Assembly (NCBI RefSeq): GCF_905220565.1
Contig: NC_059407.1
Location: 62,001-126,000, forward strand
Direction of reading: 5' to 3'
DNA from: Melitaea cinxia
Taxonomy: Eukaryota; Arthropoda; Insecta; Lepidoptera; Nymphalidae
Length of the DNA stretch: 64,000 bases
Positions 33,378 to 43,729 of this stretch are shown piece by piece (position 1 is the first letter of the stretch; every line of letters begins with the position of its first letter). A program made the translations under genes and the position numbers. The notes beneath the pieces are model-generated. The model was not told where the DNA came from. It did no database searches and worked only from the letters and a program-made list of their open reading frames with translations.

Positions 33378-36178
33378 TGGATGTTACAACTAAAATAATT
33401 AGTTTCAACTGTAAGAATGTACAGCGGTCTGTTACTTGTGTGAGGTCTCTCTGCCGGGATGCTGACATAATTGCTTTACAAGAGACATGGCTCCTACCAC
33501 ATGATCTTCACTTTCTGGGAAATATAGATGAGGACTTCGCGTTTACTGGAAAATCAGCGGTAGACACTTCACAGGGTATTCTCCGTGGAAGACCGTACGG
33601 TGGGGTGGCACTATTGTGGAGGAAGTCTGCGTTCCCGCGTGTGTCGGTAGTTGAGTGTCATAGTGTGCGTTTAGCGGCTGTTAAAATACACCTCGACAGT
33701 GGTAAGTCGATGCTAGTGATTACTGTGTATATGCCTACGGACTCGGCGGTGAACCTTGTTGATTTCACGGACTGTATGGGTGAAATAAGTGCCTTAGTGG
33801 AGACAAACAACATCGAATCTGTTTTTATACTTGGGGACTTCAACGCACACCCCGGTGAGCAGTTCTCACTAGAACTTTTAAATTTTTGTAACGAAAACAT
33901 GTGGTCGTGTGTAGATATGGAACTATTACCTAGCAATACCTATACATATGTTAGTGACTCACACGGCTCTCGCAGGTGGCTCGACCATTGTATTGTTACT
34001 AGTGCCGCACGGTATTCTGTACTTAATGCATCTGTTTTGAATCATGATGTTTACTGGTCTGATCACTTTCCCTTATTAATTGAATGTAACATAAGCAAGA
34101 TTCAGTGTAAAATTGTGGCCCCCACACAATATTTTAATCAAATAAAATGGGGTGAAAGGGACAGTGATCAAATACAGATATATACTGATAGTTGTAATAG
34201 TAAATTACGCTTAATAGACCTTCCGGCGGATTTTTGTGGATGCAATGATAAAAAGTGTTCAAATGTCGATCATAAAATTAAAATAACAGCTATGTATAAT
34301 AAGATTGTATGTATTCTGAGGGAGTCGGCAGCATGTAGCTATGTCGATAAAAAAGTGACGAGGCATAAGTGCATAGCGGGCTGGAATATGCACGTTAGTA
34401 GCGCTCACAAGGAGGCTCGGTTTTGGTATCAGTCTTGGTTATTGTATGGTAAACCGGACACTGGTTTTATTTATGATAAGATGCGTGACTCGAAAAAATT
34501 ATTTAAAGCTAAGTTAAAATATTGTCAAAATAATGAAAAACAAATAAAATTAGATATTATTGCTCAAAATCATGCTGATAAAAATTTCAATAAATTTTGG
34601 AAAAATACTAATAAGCTTAATCCAAAATCGAGCCTCCCTGTGAGTGTTGATGGTAAGTTTGATCCGTCTGACATAGCAAATGCCTTCCGTGAACACTTTA
34701 AAGTGGAGTCTTCCCTCCCTATAGAGTCGCAGGTGTTCGATGTTGGGTGTTGCGACGGGGACTTTACTGTTAGGTTTTCTGAAGGTGAGGTCGCCTCGGT
34801 TATTAAAGGAATGGCCAGAGGTAAGTCTCCCGGTCACGATGATCTCAGTATCGAGCACCTGAAATACGCGGGGGTGCACTTGCCTCGAGTTCTGGCTACG
34901 TTTTTTAATTTATGTATAAGCCATTGCTACCTACCAAAGGAATTAATGTATACTGTTGTTGTACCTATAATAAAGAATAGAACGGGGGATGCCTCCGACT
35001 TGTCCAATTACAGGCCTATATCTCTGGCTACGGTAATAGCCAAGGTGCTGGATGGTTTGCTTGACAGAAGACTGGCCGAAAATATTAAAATCCACGATTT
35101 ACAGTTTGGTTTTAAGCCTGGCTTGTCCACAGAGAGTGCCATTTACTGTCTCAAGCAAACTGTGCAGTACTACACGGCTCGAAAAACCCCAGTCTTTGCT
35201 TGCTTTTTGGACTTGTCGAAGGCATTCGATTTAGTATCGTACAATTTGTTGTGGAGAAAACTACGGTGTGAAAGCAGTCTACCTCTTGATGTCATATCAA
35301 TATTTAAATATTGGTATGACAACCAGAGGAATTGCGTCAAATGGGCTGGCTCGCGATCGGATGAGTACGGGTTGGAATGTGGGATGAGGCAGGGGGGGTT
35401 GACCTCACCCAAGCTTTTTAACTTGTATATTAATAAGCTGATCGAGGAGCTCAGCAGCACCTACATAGGATGCCATGTAGGCGGGACTTGCATCAATAAC
35501 ATCAGCTACGCAGACGATATGGTGCTGCTGAGCCCATCGATCGGCGCCTTGACTAAGTTGCTTCACATATGTGAAGAGTACGCAGTGGCTCATGGGCTCA
35601 GATATAACGCGTTGAAAAGCGAATTCATGGTTTTTCGGGCGACGGGCGCGAGGAGACAACGGAGAGTAACTTGTGTTACTCTAGGGGGCTCTCAGTTGAA
35701 AAGAGTTGACCGATTCAAATATCTGGGTCACTGGGTCACTGAGAGCTTGACAGACACGGTGGATATTGAAAGAGAGCGTAGGGCGCTGTCTGTTCGATGT
35801 AACATGTTGATTCACAGATTTGCGCGTTGTAGCAAACAAGTCAAAATAACACTTTTCAACGCCTACTGTCAATCGTTCTACACGTGCGGTCTGTGGGTCG
35901 ATTTCACGCAGCGAGCATACAGTGCACTCCGTGTCCAGTACAACAACGCGTTCAGGATGTTGTTTGGTTTGCCACGCTTCTGTAGCGCGTCGTCTATGTT
36001 CGCCGAGGCGCGCACCGACTGCTTCCACGCGATCATTCGAAAGCGGTGTGCGTCGTTGTGGGCGCGAGTACGCGGAGCATCGAACGCCATCCTGAACGTC
36101 TTGGCCGACCGATGGGACTCCCCATTATTTTGTCGCTGGGTACAGCTTCATGCTCCTTCTGCTAACTATAATCTTTAG
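33377..36178 (+). CDS. LINE ORF2: endonuclease and reverse transcriptase
   Basis: 933 residues, uninterrupted. Apurinic-like endonuclease domain about 1-232 with Asn11, Glu36 (LQETW), GDFNAH (Asp154, Asn156) and SDHFP (Asp229, His230). Reverse transcriptase about 460-760: GKSPGHDDLSIEHLK, NYRPISL, FLDLSKAFD (Asp612), GMRQGGLTSPKLFNLY and the catalytic YADD (711-714). The C-terminal region has FKYLGHWVTESLTD and QYNNAFRMLFGLPRFCSASS, typical of insect LINEs often labelled jockey. No RNase H seen. All catalytic residues are present, so the copy may be competent if transcribed. Confidence 0.9.
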   Translation: MDVTTKIISFNCKNVQRSVTCVRSLCRDADIIALQETWLLPHDLHFLGNIDEDFAFTGKSAVDTSQGILRGRPYGGVALLWRKSAFPRVSVVECHSVRLAAVKIHLDSGKSMLVITVYMPTDSAVNLVDFTDCMGEISALVETNNIESVFILGDFNAHPGEQFSLELLNFCNENMWSCVDMELLPSNTYTYVSDSHGSRRWLDHCIVTSAARYSVLNASVLNHDVYWSDHFPLLIECNISKIQCKIVAPTQYFNQIKWGERDSDQIQIYTDSCNSKLRLIDLPADFCGCNDKKCSNVDHKIKITAMYNKIVCILRESAACSYVDKKVTRHKCIAGWNMHVSSAHKEARFWYQSWLLYGKPDTGFIYDKMRDSKKLFKAKLKYCQNNEKQIKLDIIAQNHADKNFNKFWKNTNKLNPKSSLPVSVDGKFDPSDIANAFREHFKVESSLPIESQVFDVGCCDGDFTVRFSEGEVASVIKGMARGKSPGHDDLSIEHLKYAGVHLPRVLATFFNLCISHCYLPKELMYTVVVPIIKNRTGDASDLSNYRPISLATVIAKVLDGLLDRRLAENIKIHDLQFGFKPGLSTESAIYCLKQTVQYYTARKTPVFACFLDLSKAFDLVSYNLLWRKLRCESSLPLDVISIFKYWYDNQRNCVKWAGSRSDEYGLECGMRQGGLTSPKLFNLYINKLIEELSSTYIGCHVGGTCINNISYADDMVLLSPSIGALTKLLHICEEYAVAHGLRYNALKSEFMVFRATGARRQRRVTCVTLGGSQLKRVDRFKYLGHWVTESLTDTVDIERERRALSVRCNMLIHRFARCSKQVKITLFNAYCQSFYTCGLWVDFTQRAYSALRVQYNNAFRMLFGLPRFCSASSMFAEARTDCFHAIIRKRCASLWARVRGASNAILNVLADRWDSPLFCRWVQLHAPSANYNL

Positions 36179-36392
36179 CACAGGGGTCCCATAGGAAGAA
36201 ATTATTATATTACATTTATAAGTTTTACTAACTTAGTTGTAAGTTTAGTTCTAAGTTTTTTGTACCTAACACTATATATTTTGTTTATAATTTGTAATTG
36301 TACTAACACTAGATTATAAGAAAAATTGTTACTAACACTATATGGGCTAGTCCCGAAATAAATATATTATTATTATTATTATTATTATATAT

Positions 36393-36470
36393 TACGTATA
36401 TTGTATTACTTGTCGATGTTATTGAAGTCAGTTTTGTTTTCGTTTGCGAGCAAATACAATTATTGTAGAT
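36393..36470 (-). repeat. Reverse CCGACTTC repeat, 5' part, resumed after the LINE
   Basis: TTGTATTACTTGTCGATGTTATTGAAG..., then the hairpin GTTTGCGAGCAAA and ACAATTATT, the complement of the family's 5' end. With 31945-32160 it makes one copy split by the LINE; about 15 bases between the two parts are missing or unrecognisable. Confidence 0.78.
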
Positions 36471-36787
36471 AATGATGTGTTGTACAAAGTCTTACTACAT
36501 TATATATTTCTATTATCAGTATATTTTGCAGCGTACGCAATGTAAGGAATTTTTTAGGTTATTTTTTTATCCCTTGGGTTACATTATTGGAGTTTTAGTA
36601 AGGATCCCTAATATTTTTGAAAATATAGTATAACCTATGTCGCTCAAGGATTATGTAGCTTCTCAACGATGAAATAATTTTTTGAATCGGTCCAGTAGTT
36701 TCGGAGCCTATTCAATGCTAACAAACAAATAATCAAATCTTTACTCTTTATAATTGTTTATTTTACATGAAGATGTTTGATTTGTAG

Positions 36788-36920
36788 TAGCCAGTACTGC
36801 GGTCACCAACCCGCCTGCTCAGCGTGGTGACTATGGGCAAAACACATGAGTTCACGTTATTTTTGGCGTAAACTTGTGGAGGCCTATGTCCAGCAGTGGA
36901 CTGTATAGGCTGCAATGATG
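36788..36920 (+). repeat. Short retroelement 3' fragment
   Basis: ACTGCGGTCACCAACCCGCC ... GGAGGCCTATGTCCAGCAGT, ending GGCTGCAATGATGATATAA. It is the complement of the corresponding part of 3903-4225, 5'-truncated. Confidence 0.75.
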
Positions 36921-37272
36921 ATATAATAAATTAAGCCTATTTTTATAATAACATCTTACCTTTGTATCACTTTAAAAACCTTATTTCCCTAACCGAGTAC
37001 TTGAATTTATCGATAATGGATATCGACAGTTGTTACAACCATGGCTGTAAGAAACTTGTCAGTGTAGTTGCGGCGTGTCATTATACTGTAATGACACAGA
37101 ATGTATCTATGTGTGTGTGAAAAATGTAAGTGTGATTTTAATTTAGTATGTGTGAGTTTCGTAGTGACAGACGATTATTTTTGTGTGGGAATTAGATAAA
37201 GTGTGCATGTGTGTAATTCCCCCCCCCCCCCCGCAAAAAATAACAGACAATTTTGTATCGGTAGCAGACGCA

Positions 37273-37298
37273 ATGGCTACTCCCCTCCGTGTTGCTCT
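37273..37298. repeat. 26-bp inverted repeat, right (partner 30732-30757)
   Basis: Exact complement of the left copy; the flanks GGTAACAC / GTTACCCC also resemble each other, so the match extends imperfectly to about 40 bp. Confidence 0.45.
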
Positions 37299-37404
37299 AT
37301 GGGGTAACACAAAAATAAAATCGTAGATATTTGAACCAAGTTACATTCTTTTTATCGCAACTACAAATTCGAATCGATTGAAACGAGCACGGAATTTTTA
37401 ATTA

Positions 37405-38618
37405 CTTATTTTGTGGCGAACGACTGGCAATATCTTAACTTGTGGGATTTCCTCGTTTATCTATACTAATATTAAAGCTGAAGACTTTGTTTGTTTGAAC
37501 GCGCTAATCTCAGAAACTACTGGTCCGATTTGAAAAATTCTTTTGTGTCCGATAGCCCATTTATCGAGGAAGGTTATAGACTATATATCATCACGCTAAG
37601 ACCAAAAGGAACGGAGCACCAATGAAGAATGTTTCAAAATCGGGGTTTCTTTTTTCTGTTTGAGAGCTTCCGCTGCGTGCGCTGTAAAAACAGTTAAAGT
37701 TTCGCAAACATCATGTATGCCAGAATTGATGCTCTTTAAAAGTTCTAAAAAAAAGTCCGCGACAGCATATATCTATCTTTTAAGGTTGGCTCACTATAAC
37801 CTTTTTTATGCTAACCAAGTTTGTTCTAAAATAATGCATTATTTGCGAAGATGTTCTTTTTTCTATTTTTTTTTTTTCTTAAACATGATATTAATCCTTA
37901 TCTAAATAAATACGTTATTCATCACAAGTATTTAATTTAAAACAAAATAGCCTTTTACATAATTGGATTTCAATGAGTATCTCAAGAGATATGGCAGTTT
38001 TAAAATAACATCGCAGTAATATAATGATCAAGTATTGCGCGCGCCTCTGTTCCACGCGGATGAAGTCGCGCGCGGAAGTGACTAATAATCAGCGAGAATG
38101 ACTTCTATTACATACAAGAAGTAAGTGACAGCTATCCTTTAATTGAAACCATTAATTCGGAGCATTATTCTGAGTATCAGACAACAAGAATTTACTATCG
38201 CAAAACCACAGAGAAAAAGATCTGGACGTTTTTTATAACTCTCCGGTGAGTGAAAAATCGCTCTTATTCATCCAGAATCGTATTCTGTGGTTGGTAACTA
38301 TTGCTATTATACTTATTTTAGCCTCACAAATATCTTTGTTGACTTTTGAACTACGTAAAAAAGCGACAAGCCAAAAATAAATCCATTCATATTCATTTAG
38401 TAAAAAGCGGTTATTTGATTATTACAGACACTACAATTTTTATTGTATAGATATAACCCGTACAATGCAAAATAATGATGACTGTTTTTGCCGAAAAGTT
38501 CTTTATAATAATGTATGTAATGTAATATGTATAGTATACATTCAATAGAATTATCTAAATAAGAGAGCGGCAATTTTTTTTTCCGCCCCGGGCGGCCGAC
38601 AAGCACGCTACGCCACTG
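37405..38618. mobile_element. Second hAT-type element, interrupted by a Helitron
   Basis: Segments matching the intron-4 MITE occur at 37405-37459 (GGCGAACGACTGGCAA...), 38079-38130 (TGACTAATAATCAGCGAGAATG) and about 38400-38618, which ends GACAAGCACGCTACGCCACTG. The left terminal end is lost. The extra 38135-38400 could be internal sequence of a longer relative. Confidence 0.65.
37460..38078 (+). mobile_element. Helitron-like insertion
   Basis: Starts TCTATACTAATATTAAAGCTG and ends ACGCGGATGAAGTCGCGCGCGGAAG before T. It interrupts GTTTA^TGACTAATAATC of the hAT element, so the insertion point is A|T with no target duplication, as Helitrons do. The 3' CTAG is degenerate. No Rep/helicase. Confidence 0.7.
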
Positions 38619-38688
38619 ATGAAGCGTTTGTATAGTATAATAATCTGACGCGCTCGAGTTTTTCTAACAATCGACATCTTTCACTAAT

Positions 38689-38941
38689 CTGAGTGTCTAG
38701 TGCGAGTTTTATTCACAGAAACATGAGGGAAACGCGTTTATACGTGAAGATTATTTTGCATAGGAATTTAAACAGTGCAGCATAAACGATAAAGAATAGT
38801 ATACGATACAATCGATACAGAGTCATCTAGCGGCAAACGCGAGAACTAGGTTGAAATGCCGAATTTCCCATACAAAATAAAGTTAAAATTTACGCCCGTT
38901 ATTGCGAGACAGATTAAACAAAACTCGCACTAAGCACTCTG
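38689..38941. mobile_element. MITE with about 22-bp inverted ends
   Basis: CTGAGTGTCTAGTGCGAGTT.. (38689) is the near-complement of the end at 38920-38941 (..AACTCGCACTAAGCACTCTG), two mismatches. 253 bp, non-coding. Confidence 0.65.
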
Positions 38942-39852
38942 ATCGCCTGCCCTAGACGTTTGAAACTATATAAAAGTATGGTTGAGGTTTCACAAGGTGC
39001 AAGGCTGTCCCATTATGTTATTTTAACGCGCTCGAGTAATTCCCAAAATCTCCGGTAGGGCTACCTTTAGAAGTATTGGCAACACGTAATACTATTATGA
39101 AAAAGGTGAAATTTTTAAGATTGTTGTAGGTTTGTAGATTTTGAAAATTCTTTTACCAATAGAAATCTACACTGTTCTTGAGTGTCATAGGATTATAGTC
39201 CAAGAGCCCGGGAGTCCTAGACTCGTTATTTCATAAAAACTAAAAACTTCGCAGCGCATGCTTCCAAAACCGGTAGAAGCAATGGCTAAATATGAAGTTT
39301 AACTCGTGCCTTCATTATAGCTTTGGCTGGCTCTTGATCTAATAAACTTATACCCTATATATTATGGTTATGGCAATAAAATTAATAATATAAGGTCTTC
39401 TACCAAAAAATTAACTTTTGTTAAACAGGTCTGAAGAAATAGCACTACTGCATCGCTGTTGTTAAAAAATACGTCATCAATAAAATACCCCAAAAAATGT
39501 TAGTCTTTACAGTCCGCAACATTATATGTATACCTACATAAATCTAGCAGGGGTAGGTCACTTAAATTATATTAAAATAATGAAGTTGGTTTATGGGCGT
39601 TAATGCTTACTTGGCGTGGTCCATCAATCATTATAAATAAAAATGACTGCAACAGCATTGTGAGAAGAACTCTGCCCTCCCGAATTTCTTAAGTAAAAAA
39701 TATATTGTTTGAACGCATAGTTCAGAAGATTTGAGAATATGACAATTATTGTGGATTATGGCGCTAGTGGACGAAAATAAAATTAAATGCCCAGTGCAGC
39801 GGGCGCGTGTCAGCTAGTAAAGAAGGACTGTCGCACACTTGAATACGTTTTT
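38942..39852. other. Intergenic, no gene seen
   Basis: AT-rich. A tail CGGGCGCGTGTCAGCTAGTAA at about 39798-39820 looks like another Helitron-type 3' end. Confidence 0.45.
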
Positions 39853-40240
39853 TAGGATTCCATACCCAAAGGGTAAAAACGGGATCCTATTATTAAGACT
39901 TCGCTGTCTGTCCGTCCATCCGTCCGTCTGTCTGTCTGTCACCAGGGTGTATCTCAAGAACGGCGATCATAAAAAAAACACCATTATTTGCCTATTTTTG
40001 CTCGATATCAATAAATAGTAACAGGTAGGCCATTGATCTATAAAAAAGATCAATGAGGTAGGCACTTGAAATATTCACAAAATACTTAATTATATATTTA
40101 CTGTGATGATAAATAATAAAATTAAAATAAAAAAGATATTTTGCCGCTTTTTGCCCAATGTTAAAATCAATGTACCTACTGTTGTTTACCTGGTCAATGG
40201 TACGGAACCCTTCGTGTCCAGCTCGCACTTGGCTGATTTT
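39853..40240. repeat. Dispersed repeat of the 'GTACGGAACCC' type
   Basis: Starts GGATTCCATACCCAAAGGGT with a CTGTCTGTCCGTCC run and ends GGTACGGAACCCTTCGTGTC followed by CTCGCACTTGGCTGATTTTT. I know this pair of ends from many lepidopteran intergenic sequences; its class is not certain. Confidence 0.55.
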
Positions 40241-40279
40241 TGTACCTACGTCTTGCTTACTGGTTGAAAACTATTTTAA

Positions 40280-41043
40280 TGATAATTGTGTTTGCTCGCA
40301 AACGAAAAAAAAGCCGACTTCAATTACATCGACGAGTAATACAACGTAGATACTAGATCGACGAAAAAATAGTCAAGTAACTACGCGTTATCAAAGATTA
40401 CTCAAAAAGTAGTTATCAGATCTCAATAAAATTTATATGTGACCACATGACAAACATCAGCTTTCGATTAAATTAAAAATTATTAAAATCGGTACACCCA
40501 GTAAAAAGTTATTGCGGATGTTCAAGAGTTTCCCTCGATTTCTCTGGGATCCCATCATCAAATCCTGATTTTCTTATCATGGTACTAAACTAGAGATATC
40601 TTCTTTCCAACAAAAAAAGAATTATCAAAATCGGTACACCCAGTAAAAAGTTATTGCGGATTTTCAAGAGTTTCCCTCGATTTCTCTGGGATCCCATCAC
40701 CAGAACCTGGTTTTCTTATCATAGTACTAAACTAGGGATATCTTCTTTCCAACAAAAAAAGAATTATCAAAATCGGTACATCCAGTAGAAAGTTATGCGG
40801 TATAATACAACGTAGGTCGACGAAAAAAGCGTCAAGTAAAAACGCATTATTAGATATAACTCGAAAAGTAGTTGTTAGATCTCAAATAAATTAAAATGGG
40901 ACCAATTGGCACACACCACCTTTCGAGTAAAACAAAATTTGTCGAAATCGGTCTACCCGGTCAAAAGTTCTGATGTAACATACATAAGAAAAAAAAATAC
41001 AGTCGAATTGAGAACCTCCTCCTTTTTTGGAAGTCGGTTAAAA
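40280..41043 (+). repeat. CCGACTTC repeat, copy D (full length, two internal units)
   Basis: Same structure as copy B: hairpin head, 5' module, two GGATCCCATCA units, 3' module GTATAATACAACGTAGGTCGACG, then GGAAGTCGGTTAAAAA. Confidence 0.88.
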
Positions 41044-41077
41044 ATTAAAAAAGCTAAAGTATAGAGTAGTAGTATAA

Positions 41078-41395
41078 GTGTTGAGTAGTCGGCTAAAGCT
41101 CCGACAGTTCGTGGGTTGGATTCCCGCTCGGGATGGATATTTGTACTTGTACAAATATTTCTTTACTGTATGTATGTCTGTCTTTGTGGGTCTTTCCAAC
41201 GTTTCTCGGAGAGCACGTTAAGCCGTTGGTTCCGGTTATTATCATAAATATCTGATAGCGATCGTTACTCATAGTAGGGAACATATCCGTCAGGGGAGCC
41301 GCGTGGTGGATTAAGCTTCTACATGGAGAAAGTCCCATACCCACCGGTTGGATGTTACAGGCTGAATGCGATAAGTATAGAGTAGACATTATTTT
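41078..41395 (+). repeat. tRNA-derived SINE
   Basis: tRNA-like head GTTCGTGGGTTGGATTCCCGC (B-box), then a body with TTTCTCGGAGAGCACGTTAAG and a tail GTTGGATGTTACAGGCTGAAT. Parts of the body reappear at 49149-49330 and 1532-1620. Confidence 0.65.
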
Positions 41396-41427
41396 TTCGT
41401 ATAAATTACTAGATGCACCACGCAATT

Positions 41428-41615
41428 TCACCCGCATAATCTCTGATCCTGTGGGAGTGTCGGGATAAAAAATAGTCCATGTGTTATTGTAGATCTTTAG
41501 TTATCTTCTCATCAGGTTTCATTAAAATCGGTCCTGTAGTTTTGCATGAAAGAGTAAATAACATACATATATTCATACGTCCTTACAAACTTTTGCATTT
41601 ATAATATTAATAGGA
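41428..41615 (-). mobile_element. Helitron-like fragment, 5' end
   Basis: Reads on the minus strand as TCCTATTAATATTATAAATGCAAAAGTTTG..., the 5' end type of the lepidopteran Helitron-like family, then ATGAAACCTGATGAGAAG. The 3' end is absent. Confidence 0.5.
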
Positions 41616-41665
41616 TTTCCTCAAAAGTTAAAATTCTAAACAGAAACAAGTGTAACGAATATACA

Positions 41666-42416
41666 ATAATTGTGTTTGCTCGCAAACGAAAAAAAAAACC
41701 GACTTCAATTACATCGACGAGTAATACAACGTAGATCGACGAAAAAGTACTCAAGTAACAACGCATTATCAAAGATTACTCAAAAAGTAGTTATCAGATC
41801 TCGATGAAATTTAAATGTGACCACATGATAAACATCGGCTTTCGATTAAATTAAAAATCATTAAAATCGATACACCTAATAAAAAGTTATTGCGGATTTT
41901 CAAGAAGTTCTCTCGATTTCTCTAGGATCCCATCATCAGATCCTGGTTTCCTTATCATGGTACTAAACTAGGGATATCTTCTTTCCAACAAAAAAAGAAT
42001 TATCAAAATCGGTACACCTAGTAAAAAGTTATTGCAGATTTTCAAGAGTTTCCCTCGATTTCTCTAGGATCCCATCATCAGATCCTGGTTTCCTTATCAT
42101 GGTACTAAACTTGGGATATCTCATTTCCAACAAAAAAAGAATTATCAAAATCGATACATCCAGTAGAAAGTTATGCGGTATACAACGTAGGTCGACGAAA
42201 AAAGCGTCAAGTAAAAACGCATTATTAGATATAGCTCGAAAAGTAGTTGTTAGATCTCAAATAAATTTAAATGGGACCAATTGGCACACACCACCTTTCG
42301 ATTAAAGGAAAATTTTTCGAAATCGGTCCACACGGGCAAAAGTTCTGATGTAACATACATAAAAAAAAATTCCGTCGAATTGAGAACCTCCTCCTTTTTT
42401 GGAAGTCGGTTAAAAA
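41666..42416 (+). repeat. CCGACTTC repeat, copy E (full length, two internal units)
   Basis: Hairpin head at 41670, units at about 41875 and 42010, 3' module at about 42180, end GGAAGTCGGTTAAAAA. The 3' module gives a chance ORF also seen in copy A; it is not a gene. Confidence 0.88.
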
Positions 42417-43038
42417 GACAATAAAACGTCGTAATGACAGAAGTGTAACAAATGTGGCGACAGGCGAGTTAGTCCAGCGAGCTCGCGTGTGGCGGGTGGT
42501 CTCAGGAATTTCCCCGCAGGTTGCTATCTCTGCGACGGCATCTACCGCTCCACCAGCGCGCCGCGGCGTCGTCCTACACTTTCGCGTTCCTGCAGTTTGT
42601 TTACGTTTATTAGAACCGATATACGATGTTCTGTAATCTGTTTAAATTCTACACATTTTTGTTCTAACTCGATACATTCGCCGAGTTTTAATTTGTGTTC
42701 GAAGTCCTGGCGACTAGAGGAATCGTAAAACGAGTAGCAGTCGTGAGGTGAGAAGAGCAGTGTGCAGTAACTGAACCAGTCTATCATGTCACTTTACTAA
42801 ACTGGTGCCTGTTCTGTGTGTATACAGTATTGATTGATTGATTCAGATATAAAACCCAACTTCTGTGATAGACTTCTCTCTTTATACTGTATAGGTACGG
42901 GAAGATTTAAAACAATCCACCACCTGCTTCACGGGTTGGCGGATAATCACCCCACCACCAGTAAGGGTCGCTATCAGGTGTCTAAAATGCCTACATCGGT
43001 AACGGCTGGAGCCGATAGTTTTACTAAGATAGAACAAA
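42417..43038. other. Intergenic; GC-rich patch with possible exon, unsupported
   Basis: 42450-42600 is GC-rich with a CCCCGCAG acceptor-like site and short open frames, but the frames have no family resemblance and no donor in phase was found. Left as non-coding. Confidence 0.4.
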
Positions 43039-43073
43039 ATAGTTAACAAGAAAATTGTCTAAAATAATTATAG

Positions 43074-43697
43074 AATAATTGTGTTTGCTCGCAAAGGAAA
43101 AAAAAACCGACTTCAATTAAATCGACGAGTAATACACGTAGATCGACAAAAAAATAGTCAAGTAACTACGCGTTATCAAAGATTACTCAAGAAGTAGTTA
43201 TCAGATCTCGATAAACTTTATATATGACCACATGATAAATATCAGCTTTCGATTAAATTAAAAATTATCAAAATCGGTACACCCAATAAAAAGTTATTGC
43301 AAATTTTCGAGAGTTTCCCTCGATTTCTCCAAGATCCCATCATCAAATCCTGGTTTCCTTATCATGGTACAAAACTAGGGATATCAACTTTTCAACAAAA
43401 AAAGAATTATCAAAATCGGTACATCCAATAAAAAGTTATGTGGTATAATACAACATAGGTCGACGAAACAAGCGTCAAGTAAAAACGCATTATTAGATAT
43501 AACTCGAAAAGTAGTTGTTAGATCTCAAATAAATTTAAATGGGACCAATTGACACACACCACCTTACGATTAAAAAAAAATTGTCGAAATCGGTCCACCC
43601 AGTCAAAAGTTCTGATGTAACATACATAAACAAAAAAAAAGAAAGAAAATGCAGTCGAATTGAGAACCTCCACCTTTTTTGGAAGTCGGTTAAAAAC
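43074..43697 (+). repeat. CCGACTTC repeat, copy F (one internal unit)
   Basis: Head TAATTGTGTTTGCTCGCAAAGG, one GATCCCATCATCAAATCCTGG unit, 3' module, end GGAAGTCGGTTAAAAA. The sequence ACAGTTAACAAGAAAATTGT then CTAAAATAATTATAGAA occurs on both sides (about 43039 and 43696), see findings. Confidence 0.86.
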
Positions 43698-43729
43698 AGT
43701 TAACAAGAAAATTGTCTAAAATAATTATA

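Larger units (their letters stand above)
32160..36388 (+). mobile_element. LINE (CR1/Rex-like or jockey-like), both ORFs intact
   Basis: A 4.2-kb non-LTR retrotransposon with ORF1 (32166-33377), ORF2 (33377-36178), a 210-nt 3'UTR and an ATT-repeat tail (about 36360-36388) instead of poly-A. Almost no 5'UTR remains before ORF1. It is inserted in a reverse CCGACTTC repeat. Clade assignment is uncertain without a tree; the microsatellite tail and EEP-RT layout fit CR1, L2, Rex or I-type groups. Confidence 0.85.
36471..37404. other. Intergenic with a short retroelement fragment and a poly-C tract
   Basis: Holds a 3' fragment of the GGCCTATGTCCAGCAGTGG family at about 36788-36920 (+ strand copy, tail AATGATGAT) and a C15 run at about 37219-37233 flanked by A-rich DNA. 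No gene. Confidence 0.55.

Noticed and set aside
42099..42305. ORF with SSRKLCGIQRRSTKKASSKN also seen near 4359-4622
   Set aside because: It is the 3' module of the CCGACTTC repeat in one frame; other copies are broken.
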